DNA from: Atriophallophorus winterbourni
Taxonomy: Eukaryota > Platyhelminthes > Trematoda > Plagiorchiida > Microphallidae
Direction: 5' to 3'
Assembly (NCBI GenBank): GCA_013407085.1
Contig: JACCGJ010013240.1
Location: forward strand, 40,646-104,645
DNA: 64,000 nucleotides
A model generated the notes under the pieces. That model was not told where the DNA came from, made no database searches, and saw only the letters and a program-made list of their open reading frames with translations. Made by a program: the position numbers and the translations under genes. Below, piece after piece: positions 52,401-63,800 of this stretch (position 1 is the stretch's first letter; each line of letters begins with the position of its first letter).

Positions 52401-55400
52401 GTGATGTGTATGAATGTTTTATACCAGAAGATATGCGGTTATTTGACGAGGTAGGTGGAGTTTCTCGTTCGCTGTTCGGTTTTTCTTCGGCGTATTTCTA
52501 ATTGTTTTAATCACTCTGTAAACAGTTTCGGAGTGTGTTTATCTCCATTTTGGCGAGATGAAGCTGTCGTTGAGGTATGAGTTGAATGTATCAGAATTTC
52601 TTTACATGGCACTTGTATCTTCCGTGTTTTAAGCATTATTTAGGCACATGTGAAACTCGACACTATGAATGCATACTCATGGGCTGAAGCGTTGAGTATT
52701 TCTCTTACGTCGTGTCTGGCATTTCTATTCAAGCAATAAAAAGCGTCGCTAGTATTGCCTAACATTTATCTAGAGTATATATCCAGGGTATCTAGAATAG
52801 GTGTCCCACCTAGTGGTGATCTGCACCAAGTAGACTAAAGAAAACTTGGAAATCAGCAGTAATTAATTGTGTGAGCCGGAAAAACAGTAAATACGTAAAT
52901 AAATACGGTTAATTGAACTTACGTTAGGACGTGATGCTGTTTCATGATAGTCGTGACCTATCATGCTTTTTGGAGAACGAGTAGTATTATCATTCAAGAG
53001 AAGTTGTTTATTTATAGCTCGATATATATGTAAGGGGTAGTGTTTTTCTTTGAATTTACTTTCCTCAAATAGGTGGATTCTGTTCGTGTTCTGACACCGA
53101 CCGCTCACAGACTTCTGCAACGTGTTCCTGCTGCATTGGAAACCATCGGACGTATTGGTGCTTCCTGTCCAGCCACTTGGCTTGTCTCGGCAAGTACGTG
53201 TTTGAAAGCAGCGTCAACTCGTACGAATGATTACTTACTCCCGATAAGCAGTTCCCGTCAGCTGATTGAGGCGATCTCCCATTGTCTGAAAGCAGCGACG
53301 CATGCTAGTTTGGATACGAAATGCCAACAATTGCTGCTAGAAGCTGCTCATATGGGTCGGATACTGTTGACAACGATGTTCGCTGAATCGAAGGATCGCC
53401 CCACAGAAGTCCAGTTGAAATGTTTGTGAGTTTTTGATCAAAATCAGGTGTTCTGGATTATAAATATTGGGTTGCCTGCTGTGCTCAGCTCTATTTTATA
53501 CCTTTTGCTCTCCTCATCATGCACAAAAAACTGTAGTTTGATACACAAGATATTAGTTCGGTTTGACTTGAAATCGACTGTTTTTCATGACATTGCTATC
53601 GAGCTCTTTTACACTTTGTCCGTGGATTTCGATAGCGATTAAGTCACCGAATTTTTGTACAACTTGACTTTATTATTAAATAACAGCTCACATTAGGCTA
53701 AATTGATTTGCCTGGACGCGGAAACACGCTGGAGTCTGTTCCGGCCTATGAAACTTGACAGCATCATATCCCACATGTAGTTTATGACTGTGCGGTACTT
53801 TGGCTGAATCAGGCTTGTGATTTCATATATAATTAAATAATCGTGTGATGAAGAAAATATTGCGAATTCAGAAAACCTTCTATATCATATCATACAATCC
53901 ATTCTATAACCCGTATGCAGTCTGCCTGAAGCATTGTACTCAATACAAGTTCTGCGACTATTCATGGACTATTCATTGATTGTGCGGCACTTTGCCTGGA
54001 TCAGGCTTGTGCTTTCATACATACATACATACAGTTTTCACCCAGGCTTCGATGATACTCGGTGCAACACTAACTGCGTCATACACGCGGTTTCGATGAC
54101 GCCACCAAGGTCAAACTTTCCTACGTTAACCATGTTCCCCAACACATCCCATCACGCAAGAGAACGCTATTTGGTCGAAGCATGTGACGAGGAATAAAAC
54201 ACCTATTTACAGTGAAATCCCGTTACTCTGACGCTCTCCTCAGCCTATCTGTGTCGGTTATCACTTGGATCTGATTTCATGCCAACCTGTTCACTTCAAA
54301 CGATCATAACGTTGGACTCGTTTGAGCGACCTTGACGAATTGCGTACCGTTCAATAGCTGCTGTCGTTCTTCCTCTGCTCCGCTTTCCGAAGATAATGCC
54401 TCGTTTCTTGCGTTAACTCGGGTTCATATTGTTTTCAATAACTCTTGAACGTCTGTAAGACACGCATAACCCACGGCCAGTCACTAATTGTAAAGTTACC
54501 TCATCTATCCAAAACTGCAGCCCGATTCTACGGATGTACCACAGGCATCTGGTTTGTTAATTAGGACTCAACTCGCAACTTTTACAACATGTAAATTTCC
54601 TATTGCCTCGGAGATATGTATTCCAGAATTGATTCATGTCTTTGTTGTTATGCCAGCACCGACATTTGACTTCTAACAGCATCAACAACGTCTTTAATCC
54701 TTGAAATATATATTACTCCGAATAAACTGTTTCACTCTTCCTAACAAATATTTTAGAGCCGATAGAGCTGCCAATATCTGTCGCACCCTCCGCTTGCTCA
54801 ACAATTTAGCCACCCCTTGGATAGGAATAGCTCTGACGTGGAGTCAATTTCAAAAACTGGGCTCCAAGCGTCTATTCGAACGACTGTTAGCACGGAAACA
54901 GTATCCGATGGCTATCGAGTTTGTACGCACTATGCCGGTCATTGAAGACTCATCTGCGCCAAGCGGTGAGACAACGAGCCTGCCCAAGGCAGAGCGACAG
55001 GGACTTACGCGCGTTCTTGCACACTGGGCTTGTAACAGTCCCACTGCAGGGTCTGAAGATTCATCCGCAATCGCCACAAGTCTCAATCGAATTGTCAATG
55101 AGTTAAAACGCCACGTGACCTGTCAGCGCGACGCTCCATCAGAAGAAAAGTCTTCTACAATTTGTTCTATGGTCGATTTTTCCGATGTAGCCAGTCAAGC
55201 CTTGGCGGTCAATCGCGAGAAGGTCGCTGAACAATTATTAGAATACGAGGGAAGAGCTTGGCAACAAGTTCCGCTGTTGCTTAAACTCGGTCGTTATAAT
55301 CGTGCACTGGTTCAAGCCGTGAAATCGGGCGATCCAGATCTTATCAGCACCGTGATTGCCGCACTGCAAGATCATGCCAAAATGCCTCAGACCGATTTGC

Positions 55401-58400
55401 TAATGTCCCTTCGACGCTATCCTATGGCTTTGGCGATTTATCAGGAAACATGGGGAAGACCTGGAGCCATGTCGGACTCGTCAGTCTCCCAACCGACCAT
55501 AATCGATTTAGAGCAAGATGAGCGTATCATAGAGGCCAAAAAGAATTTACTTACCGCTTTGCGCGAGTCGGTAAGTTTTCAGCTTTGTCTACAGCGTAAT
55601 CAATCCTTCTGATCTCTCAAATTTTCTTTATGCAGCGTATTTTACCCCCTTCTACATTTCGTGCAATCGTGCAATACTTCTGTGATGTGCGGCTAACACT
55701 GCTAAGTTGATTTACCACCGGTAGTGAGCTGCATGCTGGAGTCTCACTGCTATTTCTATTTGCTATTTCTTTCTCATATCTGTCTCGGCCTGGGCAACCT
55801 GACAGTATCTTAACCCACGTGCAGTCTTTGGCTGTGTGGCACTTTGTGTGGATCAGGCTTGTGTTTTCCTTCATTCTAAATATTTAGCTGACCTTCCACA
55901 TACTGCGTGATATATTTCGCGCCTTTTGATTCACGGTTTCCTAATTGTGGGTTGTTATTTGTAGTTTTACACATTTTCTGTTGCAACGGCTACTTATGAC
56001 ATCGTGTAGGTTTCTGACCTGTCGAGGAAATGACACCACAGAGAAATTTCTTTATTGTTGTACCTGATTTGTCATCATCACATCACTACATCTGTAGCAA
56101 GTACTGATGCCACTCCCCTAAATCATATTTTTGTTTTGCTCCGAAAAGCGTTTTTCGGGTCTCGACCACGTTGGTTTACTTCCGTGGACTCCGGTTTATA
56201 ATTTGAGTCGATCATTTTGGCAATGTTTCTAATCAATCCTTTCAGGTGCTATTGTATTCATATTGGTAATGCATATCTCCATCTCAATCAATTGGGAAGA
56301 ATACCATGTTTCTGTAATGTCAGATGAGTGATGCAGACATATCTTATTTAACCCCATCAATGTGTTCGACAAGATCTGTGCATTTGTATAGAAACATTTC
56401 AAAATCTTTTGTTATGCTTGTCGTGAACTGTTATCAATGGTCCGATTCAGTGTATGACGCATTCGCTATGGGCTCTTTTGTAGCAACCTCCAAGTCTGCA
56501 TCAATGGTACATTAATGACTTTTTATCAGTTCAGTCAATTTTTCAATGCCCGATTCTAGTCCATTTAGACGTGTTTCAATTTCATTCTCAGGATTTTTCG
56601 CCTCAGGGATATCCAAAACGCCCGAGAACGAAATTGAAACACGCCTAAATTGTTTAGAATCGGGTTGGCTGAAATAAAGAAAACGTCATGAATAATTTAC
56701 CATTGATGCCAGAATTGAAGGTTACTACCAAAGAGAACATAGCCACTTCGTCATACTCGGACAGGCCAACAGGAGAATATAACAGGTAATTGTTCGACGG
56801 GAGCAGTGATGCATCAAACTCACAGACAACAGAAAGGTTTGAGCGAAACCGTTTCTAAAGTGACTGGCTCGAATCATAAACCGAAGCGTGCGGGTGTAAG
56901 CCAACTTGGTCGAGTCACGGGAAACGCTGTTCGAAGCTAAGCGAAAACATGATTTAGTGGAGTGGGATAAACTCTGTAGTCAGATGATACTGGCCGCAGT
57001 TACTCCCTCCTCAATAGTTCGGCTGAACCGTTACTTTAATTTTGTCCACAAGGATGAACTTCTTCTACGGATAACGCTGCAATCTTCGTAGGACGTGGAA
57101 AACATACTCTGAAATGCTTATCTTCTTAAAGGTGCTCCAGAGTCTACATACCGTATCCATGCTGATCTACCATGGTAAGAACGGAAGTGGTTTCAGAAAT
57201 GTCGTGAACAATATACCGCAAGAAGGGTTGTACTTTTAGGTGCTCCGAAAAATCCTTCTAACGCACCGTCGCAAGAAAAGTCTGAGCACGATTACAAACA
57301 GTGGAAATACCTAGGCGAAACAATCGGTGTCAAAATCGCATTACTTTTACGATACTGCGATCTACCAACTATAAACGACAAGGTCCTTTGAAGCTCCACT
57401 ATTTTACAATCGAAATGACAGATATGTTTATGGTAATTAAGTAGAAGAAACTTACCCCAGGGCTATAACCAAAAGCAAACAAACGGATACAACTGACGTG
57501 CACGGATGTGCAATCGTGCAGCATTTATGTGCTGTACGGCTAACATCGTGCTAAATTGATTGGCCAACGGTAGTGAGCTGTATGCTGAAACACGCTGGAG
57601 TCTCACTACCATCTTTATTTCTATTCCCCCCATATCTGTCTAGGCCTGGGCAACCTGACAGTATCTTAGCCCACGTGCAGTCTCTGACTGTGCGGCACTT
57701 TGCCTGGATCAGGCTTGTGCTTTCATACATACATACATACTAACCCTCCAACGCCTAGTGATGCGGTCCACACGGATACCAATGCGACAGTTCGAAAAAT
57801 TGAGCATACCGACTCTAACTAAATTGGACCATTGATAACATTTCACGACATACACAACAAACGTGTTGAGATGTTTGTATACAAATGCACAGAGTTTGTC
57901 CAACACATTGGTGGAGATAAATGAGATATGTCTGCATCACTCATCTGACATTACAGAAACATGGTATTCTTCCCAATTAATTGAGATGGAGATATCCATT
58001 ATCAATATGAATACAATTGTACCTGAAAGGATTGAGTAAAGACATTGCCAAAATAACCAACTCAAATTATAAACCAGACCCTTTGGGTGTAAACCTCAAG
58101 TCTCTAATGCCTTTCAATAGACAACACAGAATTCACCCTTGGGGATATACTGGTGTTTCCTTGACGCTGATGTATGTTGAAGTATGTATGATTTGTTTTG
58201 TCTACCCGTCATCTTCGGAATTGTGAAGACGCTTCAGCGCTTGACGCGCACTCATCACGCACCAATACTTATTATGGGTGATTTTAACCTGCCTCCCAGC
58301 GATTAGCACTGCCTACAACCGCTCGAATAGCAATTTAGAGTGGTATTCGTTTCTGGTCCCCTTATTCAAGCATGTTCACCAATCCATTCGGAGAATCGTC

Positions 58401-59551
58401 TCTAATCGTCCCTCCGTGATGGATTTGGTGTTAACATCGGAAAAGCGATCACATTCCAAACACCGCTGGGTCTCAGTGATCATTCAGTACTTGTGTTCGA
58501 CTACGTATCCAGTACTCCGCAATCGTTTATTGAGAATATGGTGGTTCGCTGGGGGAGTAAATTGGTACTGAGTAAAACTCACGCCCATTCAGAATCAGCA
58601 GACTGCTTGCATCAGCCCTGATTCGCAATGAAACGAACTTGCAGTCTTTCTGAAACTGATGATTTACGAGAACTCACGGACCTTTCCTAAAAGATCTGAG
58701 CATGAACAAGAAAGTGTGCATCGCTGAAGCGAGCAGCGTGGATGCTGCATAAAGCTGGCAATGCATCTACTACTTGGTCACATTTTGTATAATACGCAAC
58801 AAAGTGACTTCACTTATTCAAGGGGTTAAGAAAGCGCACCAAGTGATGCTCCTACCAAAAATGCGACATCCTCAAGTTACTATACGAAATCATGAACGCG
58901 AAAGAAAAAGTTAAACCAGGTATTTTCTCCGTCCATACTAGTGAAGTAATTGCGGTAACCGCGTTGGAAACTGCGAATGCTCTCGCGATTTATTACTCTA
59001 AAGTGTTCGTGCCAAAAGTTTCAGTGGCACTTTTTGATCATTAGTGAAACAAGGAAATGCAAACACTGGGCGAAATATCGATAAATCCTGAGGTTGTCAC
59101 ACAATTGGTCAAACTGAATATAAGAAAATCCCCTGTTGCAGATCTCATCATAGCGGATGTCCTTAGGTTCTGTCATCGTCAGAATTGTGAACCGCTGTCT
59201 AGCCTGTTTACCTATTTGTTGCTTCCTGTAGTGGTAACAAAAGATTTGAGGTCCGGCGTAATTACACTATTGCCTGTTATCAGTAAGGTCGCGGAGCGTA
59301 TAGTCTCGGAAAGAATGGTCTCACCTCGATCGCAAAATTTATTTTCACCATCTCAGCATGAATTTCGATCGCATCGCTCCTGTTTAACCAATTTATTTCA
59401 TTCGTGAAACTTTTCATTACTTCGATTCAACAACCATGTAAGCCACCTGCCTCTTGTTTCATAAAACTTTTAGAACCTGCAACTACGGTTGAACGGCTTA
59501 CGACGTGCTGAAGAGTGTTACAAGCAAGCGAAAAACGAATTCATGATCCAG
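49137..59551 (+). CDS. VPS16: VPS16, HOPS/CORVET core subunit, nine exons, C terminus missing
   Basis: VPS16 is a core subunit of the HOPS and CORVET tethering complexes and binds VPS33 during endosome and lysosome fusion. Exons: 49137-49186, 49216-49304, 49341-49423, 49456-49635, 50368-50604, 52115-52450, 53073-53425, 54757-55570, 59474-59551. All joins keep frame and total about 740 codons; animal VPS16 is about 840. The N-terminal beta-propeller part shows LLIGWSLSEDLLVVQKNG, NTGVAVLTGGNHIFIS and SRSSKFVALYLDNGVLLI. The alpha-solenoid part shows ALTWSQFQKLGSKRLFERLL, RVLAHWAC, LLEYEGRAWQQVPLLLKLG and YKQAKNEFMIQ. The start is chosen because tryptophan falls at residue 8, as in human VPS16. 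No stops interrupt the exons. The C-terminal exons were not found in the window. Confidence 0.95.
49690..49890 (-). mobile_element. SINE-like repeat S1 in VPS16 intron 4
   Basis: The plus strand begins GTGAAAGCACAAGCCTGATC and ends with AGGCTGCATGCTGAAATACG-type sequence in reverse complement (CTCACTACCGGGGCCAATGC). A nearly complete inverted S1 copy, more diverged than the others in its middle. Confidence 0.75.
50605..52114 (+). other. VPS16: VPS16 intron 5 (1.5 kb)
   Basis: Bounded by GTGCGT and TTCCAG. It holds a short (GT)n run at 50819-50832 and otherwise AT-rich sequence. No gene or LINE was recognised. Confidence 0.7.
53700..54035 (+). mobile_element. Two SINE-like S1 copies in VPS16 intron 7
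   Basis: A diverged copy at about 53715-53832 (CACGCTGGAGTCTGTTCC, CCCACATGTAGTTTATGACT, AATCAGGCTTGTGATTTCAT) is followed by a 3' stub at 53965-54035 (GTGCGGCACTTTGCCTGGAT, then (CATA)4). They lie in the same orientation as the gene. Confidence 0.75.
54757..55570 (+). CDS. VPS16: VPS16 exon 8, alpha-solenoid and VPS33-binding region
   Basis: The acceptor TTTTAG precedes A, completing a leucine codon begun in exon 7 (phase 2). The exon encodes 271 residues, including ANICRTLRLLNNLATPWIGI, KQYPMAIEFVRTM, FSDVASQALAVNREKVAEQL and MSLRRYPMALAIYQETWGRP. It ends with an unconserved acidic linker and LTALRES before GTAAGT. The known VPS33-binding surface of VPS16 lies in this helical part. Confidence 0.93.
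55665..55880 (+). mobile_element. SINE-like repeat S1 in VPS16 intron 8
   Basis: TGTGCGGCTAACACTGCTAA, GGTAGTGAGCTGCATGCTGG, CTCGGCCTGGGCAACCTGAC and TGGATCAGGCTTGTG occur in S1 order. The tail is degenerate (TTTTCCTTCATTC). Confidence 0.78.
56100..56592 (-). mobile_element. LINE fragment, inverted arm in VPS16 intron 8
   Basis: The reverse complement encodes an ORF1-like piece (NEIETRLNGLESGIEKL) and jumps near 56450 to the start of the endonuclease (FLYTNAQ-like sequence, degenerate). Both parts match the plus-strand LINE that starts at 56621. The intervening ORF1 body present in the plus copy is deleted here. Confidence 0.75.
56601..59420 (+). mobile_element. Degenerate CR1-like LINE in VPS16 intron 8, interrupted by S1
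   Basis: ORF1 remnants at 56621-57400 (RETLFEAKRKHDLVEWDKLC, NAYLLKGAPESTYRIHADLP) resemble the ORF1 at 26669-27301. An S1 copy sits at 57500-57741. Endonuclease remnants follow at 57830-58560 (PSVMDLVLTSEKR), then the RT start at 59057-59407 (LVKLNIRKSPVADLIIADVL, LLPVISKVAERIVSERM, SQHEFRSHRSCLTNL). The catalytic RT core is missing, as the copy ends just upstream of VPS16 exon 9. Confidence 0.82.
57500..57741 (+). mobile_element. SINE-like repeat S1, best-preserved copy
   Basis: Full-length S1: TGTGCAATCGTGCAGCATTT, GTGCTGTACGGCTAACATCG, GGTAGTGAGCTGTATGCTGA, TAGGCCTGGGCAACCTGACA, GCCTGGATCAGGCTTGTGCT and a (CATA)4 tail at 57724-57741. About 240 bp. It interrupts the LINE between ORF1 and the endonuclease. 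Confidence 0.85.
59474..59551 (+). CDS. VPS16: VPS16 exon 9 (26 codons)
   Basis: Bounded by CTTTTAG and GTGAGC, it encodes NLQLRLNGLRRAEECYKQAK and then NEFMIQ, matching the animal segment with A-D-A-F-Y-K-A-K-N-E-F. Phase 0 on both sides agrees with exon 8, and the combined length fits the human spacing, so no exon need be missing in the 3.9-kb intron before it. Confidence 0.85.
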
Positions 59552-59884
59552 GTGAGCTTCCGACACAACTTCGATTACCCTTTAACGTTATCATCATCAG
59601 AGACGGCATTACACCGGTAGCATGTATCGAATGCTTAACTTCCACAAAACTATAAAAAGTAAGGTCCTATATGATAAGGGAAGAGTGGAACATAAATAAC
59701 AATGGATTCTATAGAAGAGTAGGCACAAACAAACTGGAATGAGGTGCCCTCACCTCAAATTAAACATGCATTCAATCAAGTTTCGTGAACCAGTAGAGCT
59801 ACATCAATACGACAGCTTCCTTGCGGCTTTCACTGCCATGTATCATAACAAGCTATCCTCGTCACTACTTGACAATGTACACAG

Positions 59885-60800
59885 TTAAGAAAACACTCCA
59901 AGAAGATGCTTAGCGCAAGACCGCCATTGAACACGGTTTCGGGACATATCCTGAAGCGTAACTAACCATTGCGATATATGATCGCGGGGACACCAGCCTG
60001 GAAGACGCGCTGCGCCTACTTTGGAAAGGTTACTAGTAAGAATTTTTAGCTGCCTATGCCATGTGACGGTTTGGCCACACCGAGATTTACGCCAATCAGG
60101 ATGTGGCGTCGCAAAAAGAATCTGTTTCGGAAGTCGGTGGTCCGCCATCTGTAAAACGTGACCCAGCCAGCGTAACCTATGCAGGTTGATCTGCTTATCT
60201 ATATCGACATTACTACCCAACAACTTATTTCGGAGAGCATCGGTGCGCATACGATTGTAACAGCTAACTCCTAGAATGCTGCGGAGAGAGACGGTGTCAA
60301 ATACTTGAGACGCGGAAGGTGTTTTTCACGTAAGGTCAGGTTTCGCACCCATATAGGAACACACCCGAACTGCCGCTTTATAGACTCTACCCTTGAGTAA
60401 CAGAAATAGTCCATTCTGACGCCAGAGGTGACCTAGTTTGCAGAATGCTATGGTCGCTTTAGAAATGCGTGCGGATACCTCGTCATCTAACGATGCAGAA
60501 TTATTGATAAACTACCAAGATACGTAAAACGCTCTACAATTTCAAGTGCCTGATTGTCAAGTAATAAAGTGTTGTTCGATATGTCGATGTCCTGCCACAG
60601 AACACTGCAAGGTGCAATGAGATTGACCAATGACATGCGCTCAATATCGGCTAGGTGAACACCGAAATTAACCGAACATTCGATCTCCCGAGGTACATGA
60701 ACTTTCCTTGATTTCGGACAAATGACACAAAACCATTTGTTTTCTACCGCTGAACCGACGGCGATTTAACGCCATAAGTAATAAATCATGAGACCGTAAT
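59885..60800 (-). mobile_element. LINE 3' part with RLRWLGH C terminus
   Basis: Frame 60250-59885 reads INLHRLRWLGHVLQMADHRL, PKQILFATPHPDWRKSRC and ends AARLPGWCPRDHISQWLVTL. Upstream, in broken frames, come IVERFTYLGSL and RVRTCAFPIW-like RT C-terminal motifs (60660-60260). The same C terminus occurs at 2371-2515. It is in VPS16 intron 9 or just beyond the gene. Confidence 0.78.
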
Positions 60801-63800
60801 TTGTGGGTGACCAGATCAAATATGACCGACAATAAATCAGAATTAGACACTCATAACGGAGTAATAAAATATGATTAATTACCCTTGTACGGGGATTTCA
60901 TAAATTGGATACCTGCGACAAGTTAGTTGCAACAAAAGAATACTGCCGGAGTCGGACATGGATGGATCTTTAGTCTCCTCAAGTGACGTGGCGAGAACGG
61001 ATGTTGTGAAGCATGACCGTGAAAGATGCTGAGGTCTTTCTATTCATTCACATCACTTGAGGGGATGCATGTGCAGTAGCAGTACCTGTTTAAGTCTCAC
61101 CCGTCCCAGCCATTTTAGGCTTTGAAAAATGACCAGGTTGTGAGTGTACTTGCTACCGGCGTAAGGATATCCACATGATGATGATGATTATGGAACGCTG
61201 GCAATTGAGAGTTCCATTTAGCCTGAACAGATAACCTAAATGATTGATTGGTCCGGTATAGACCTAGACGGCCTAGCAAACGCATCATTTACCAGTCCTG
61301 TTGTTACCGTACGCACACGTGGATGAACAACCGAGATAGACTCACCGCTTTGTATGGTCTCCCGTCCACCTGCAAGCGCTCCCAAGGGGAGCATTCCCGT
61401 GGGGGTTAGACCTTTCAACTCCAGTATGGTCTCACTCTCTTCCCTGAAACGGGGAGGGGAAGAATCGATGGTGTGGATGAGAGAAATGCGAAGCGACAAA
61501 AATAGATTGGTGTAGAACAAGTGAATAGAAACGCGTTTAAACGGGAAATATGTGATAAGCAAATGGTGGAAAACTTGAACTGAATTACAATGAAATCTTG
61601 GAAAACTGGCGTAGATTTATCTATCAGTCAACCATGCACCAGATTTGTAGGGATTGAGTCTTCAAGACCGAGCAGTTTTCATTTTGTCAAGAGGTATTCG
61701 CAAAGTGACTGTAACGACGAACATGATAGTATACCATGCGAGTGTAACAAATGTTTTAGTGTAGGACAGTGAAACCTGGACCTTCCACGAAAGGTGCTGG
61801 GTCCATTCCAATTCGACGGCATCCATTGCAGCTAGAAGATATCAAGAATGCACAGAGCAAAAGTGCTTTTAAAAAGATGGTCGATAGAGCATAATTTCCT
61901 ACTAAGACAGCAAACACCTGCTGGATTATGGTTATAGAATGGAAAACGTTCGACCTTAAACAGATTTGTACGCTGGAGATTTGAAATCACGAAGTCAATC
62001 ATTGGGCAAGATGCACTTGCGGAAAGAAGACGTATGCAAAAGAGACATAGAAGCACTTAACATTGACCCCACGAGTTGAGAAGAACTTGTTCTTGGCAGC
62101 TCACTTGAAACGCACAGTGTAAGGAACAGCAGATATTGCTGTGGTGTATGTAGATCAGAAGGACAGCTGACCCGCCGACTAGTAGCTATCGCTGCCAAGC
62201 CCATCGAACTATTCACAAAATTGATCACGACGGTCCATAATGGAAGCCTTGGACTCGAGTTTCTCTCTTAATGGAGCTCATGTGCAGTGCATAGCCTCCT
62301 CCGCTTCGGGGGTGGGATTTTGTTTCGCCCGAATCGAACTGTTTGGTTATCTGAAAGCCCACGGATTATGAAACAGACATGCGCTTGTGACGTACATCCA
62401 TGGTAGACATCGACCGAAGGAGTCCAACAACAAAAACAGTAACAACAATTCTTTTCACCACACTCGCAGGACGAACAATAGTTGAGACTTTGTTATCTCA
62501 AAAGTTGTAGAAGCCCTTACAGTGGAAGAATCTCGCAAGCGATTCAGTTCAATCACAAGTTGATGCACTTTACAAGCCCATCCGTAGAAGTTTAAACCCA
62601 ACTACCATCACGCGCACAACGATTCTACGATCGTGCTATGTGATATCATAACTAGCTCGAAGTACTGATTTCAATCTAGACGCGGTTTTCCACTCTACGA
62701 CAGATTAATATCTAATTAAAAACCTGAGAGACCGCACGAACACCGGCGGATGGGAAGGTTCGAGACCACCCGAGGGCACTTTTTGGTGAAATGCACTTGA
62801 CCCAAATTCCTGTCAAAGTCAAATGAAACAAATTGATTATACTACACATTGTAAAAGAGTTATGAGCAGTAGCAACGAGAGCGAATGACGAGTATTCGGA
62901 TGATATGCATAACACCGACCTCCGCGGCGAAACACAAGAGCAGGAATCGCTGAAGCTTCCGACGACGACGACACTCTCGAAACCGTAATAATCGGAACGT
63001 TTCGAGCGGAATATACTCGGTAAAAGGAGGACATGAAGAAAGTCAGCCGCCATCGAACGACATGCAATTCCTTATGGTTGGTCGAATGAGCGCTTGACGT
63101 GGACCGGTTAGCGCGAAAGCTGACAGCACCGACGACCGGGGTGTTGAGCACAATGTTGTGACAATGATGAGATTACGTAAGATGAGTGCGTGAAGTTTCG
63201 TTCCTTGGGGTTCTATTTTGTTATTGGATTAGCGGGTGGACATTGATGTTGTTGGCCTCCTTCGGTTGATATCGATCATGGATGTACATCACAATCGCAC
63301 GATTGGTTCATGTTCCACAGCTTTTCGAATGACTAAACAGTCCGATTCGCGAGAAACAATATCCCCCGAAGCGCATGCAACGATAATCAGAACTCGGTTG
63401 TAGGGCGTCAGTTGCACGCCGGCGGCGTAATCTGCGTCCAGCAGCCAAGAGCTGTATTTGCTCCTCCCCTGCTTGCGAACGACGCTTTACGCAATGCCTC
63501 CGATGTCAGCGGTCAAGAGCAAGTTTTTTTCAACTCGCCGGGTGTGAAACGCGGGGGATGACGTTGTGACATTCGGACAAGATATGCAGTTTGGCATGGA
63601 TTGAGCTCACGTGAATCCCCGCACAATCAATAATTATCGCATTCGTTCAAGGTCAACAGAATTGAATTTTGATTGGACGGCAAATCGTCGACGAAGGATT
63701 AATTATGAATGAATGCAATGACAATGACAAAAACGTATAAATCAAACAAGGAATGACTGACTAATTCGTACAATCATTTTTAACCGGGGGAGAAGATGGG

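Noticed and set aside
57500..57741. S1 as a tRNA gene or tRNA-derived SINE
   Set aside because: I could not draw a cloverleaf or find a B box matching GGTTCGANNCC, so I left the origin undecided.
55571..59473. A missing VPS16 exon between exons 8 and 9
   Set aside because: Both flanking phases are 0 and the joined length over this region is close to human VPS16, so no extra exon is required. I also saw no candidate.
61590..61772. Cysteine-rich frame ending PCECNKCFSVGQ as a zinc-finger protein
   Set aside because: There is no complete C2H2 or other zinc pattern, and the frame stops immediately afterwards.
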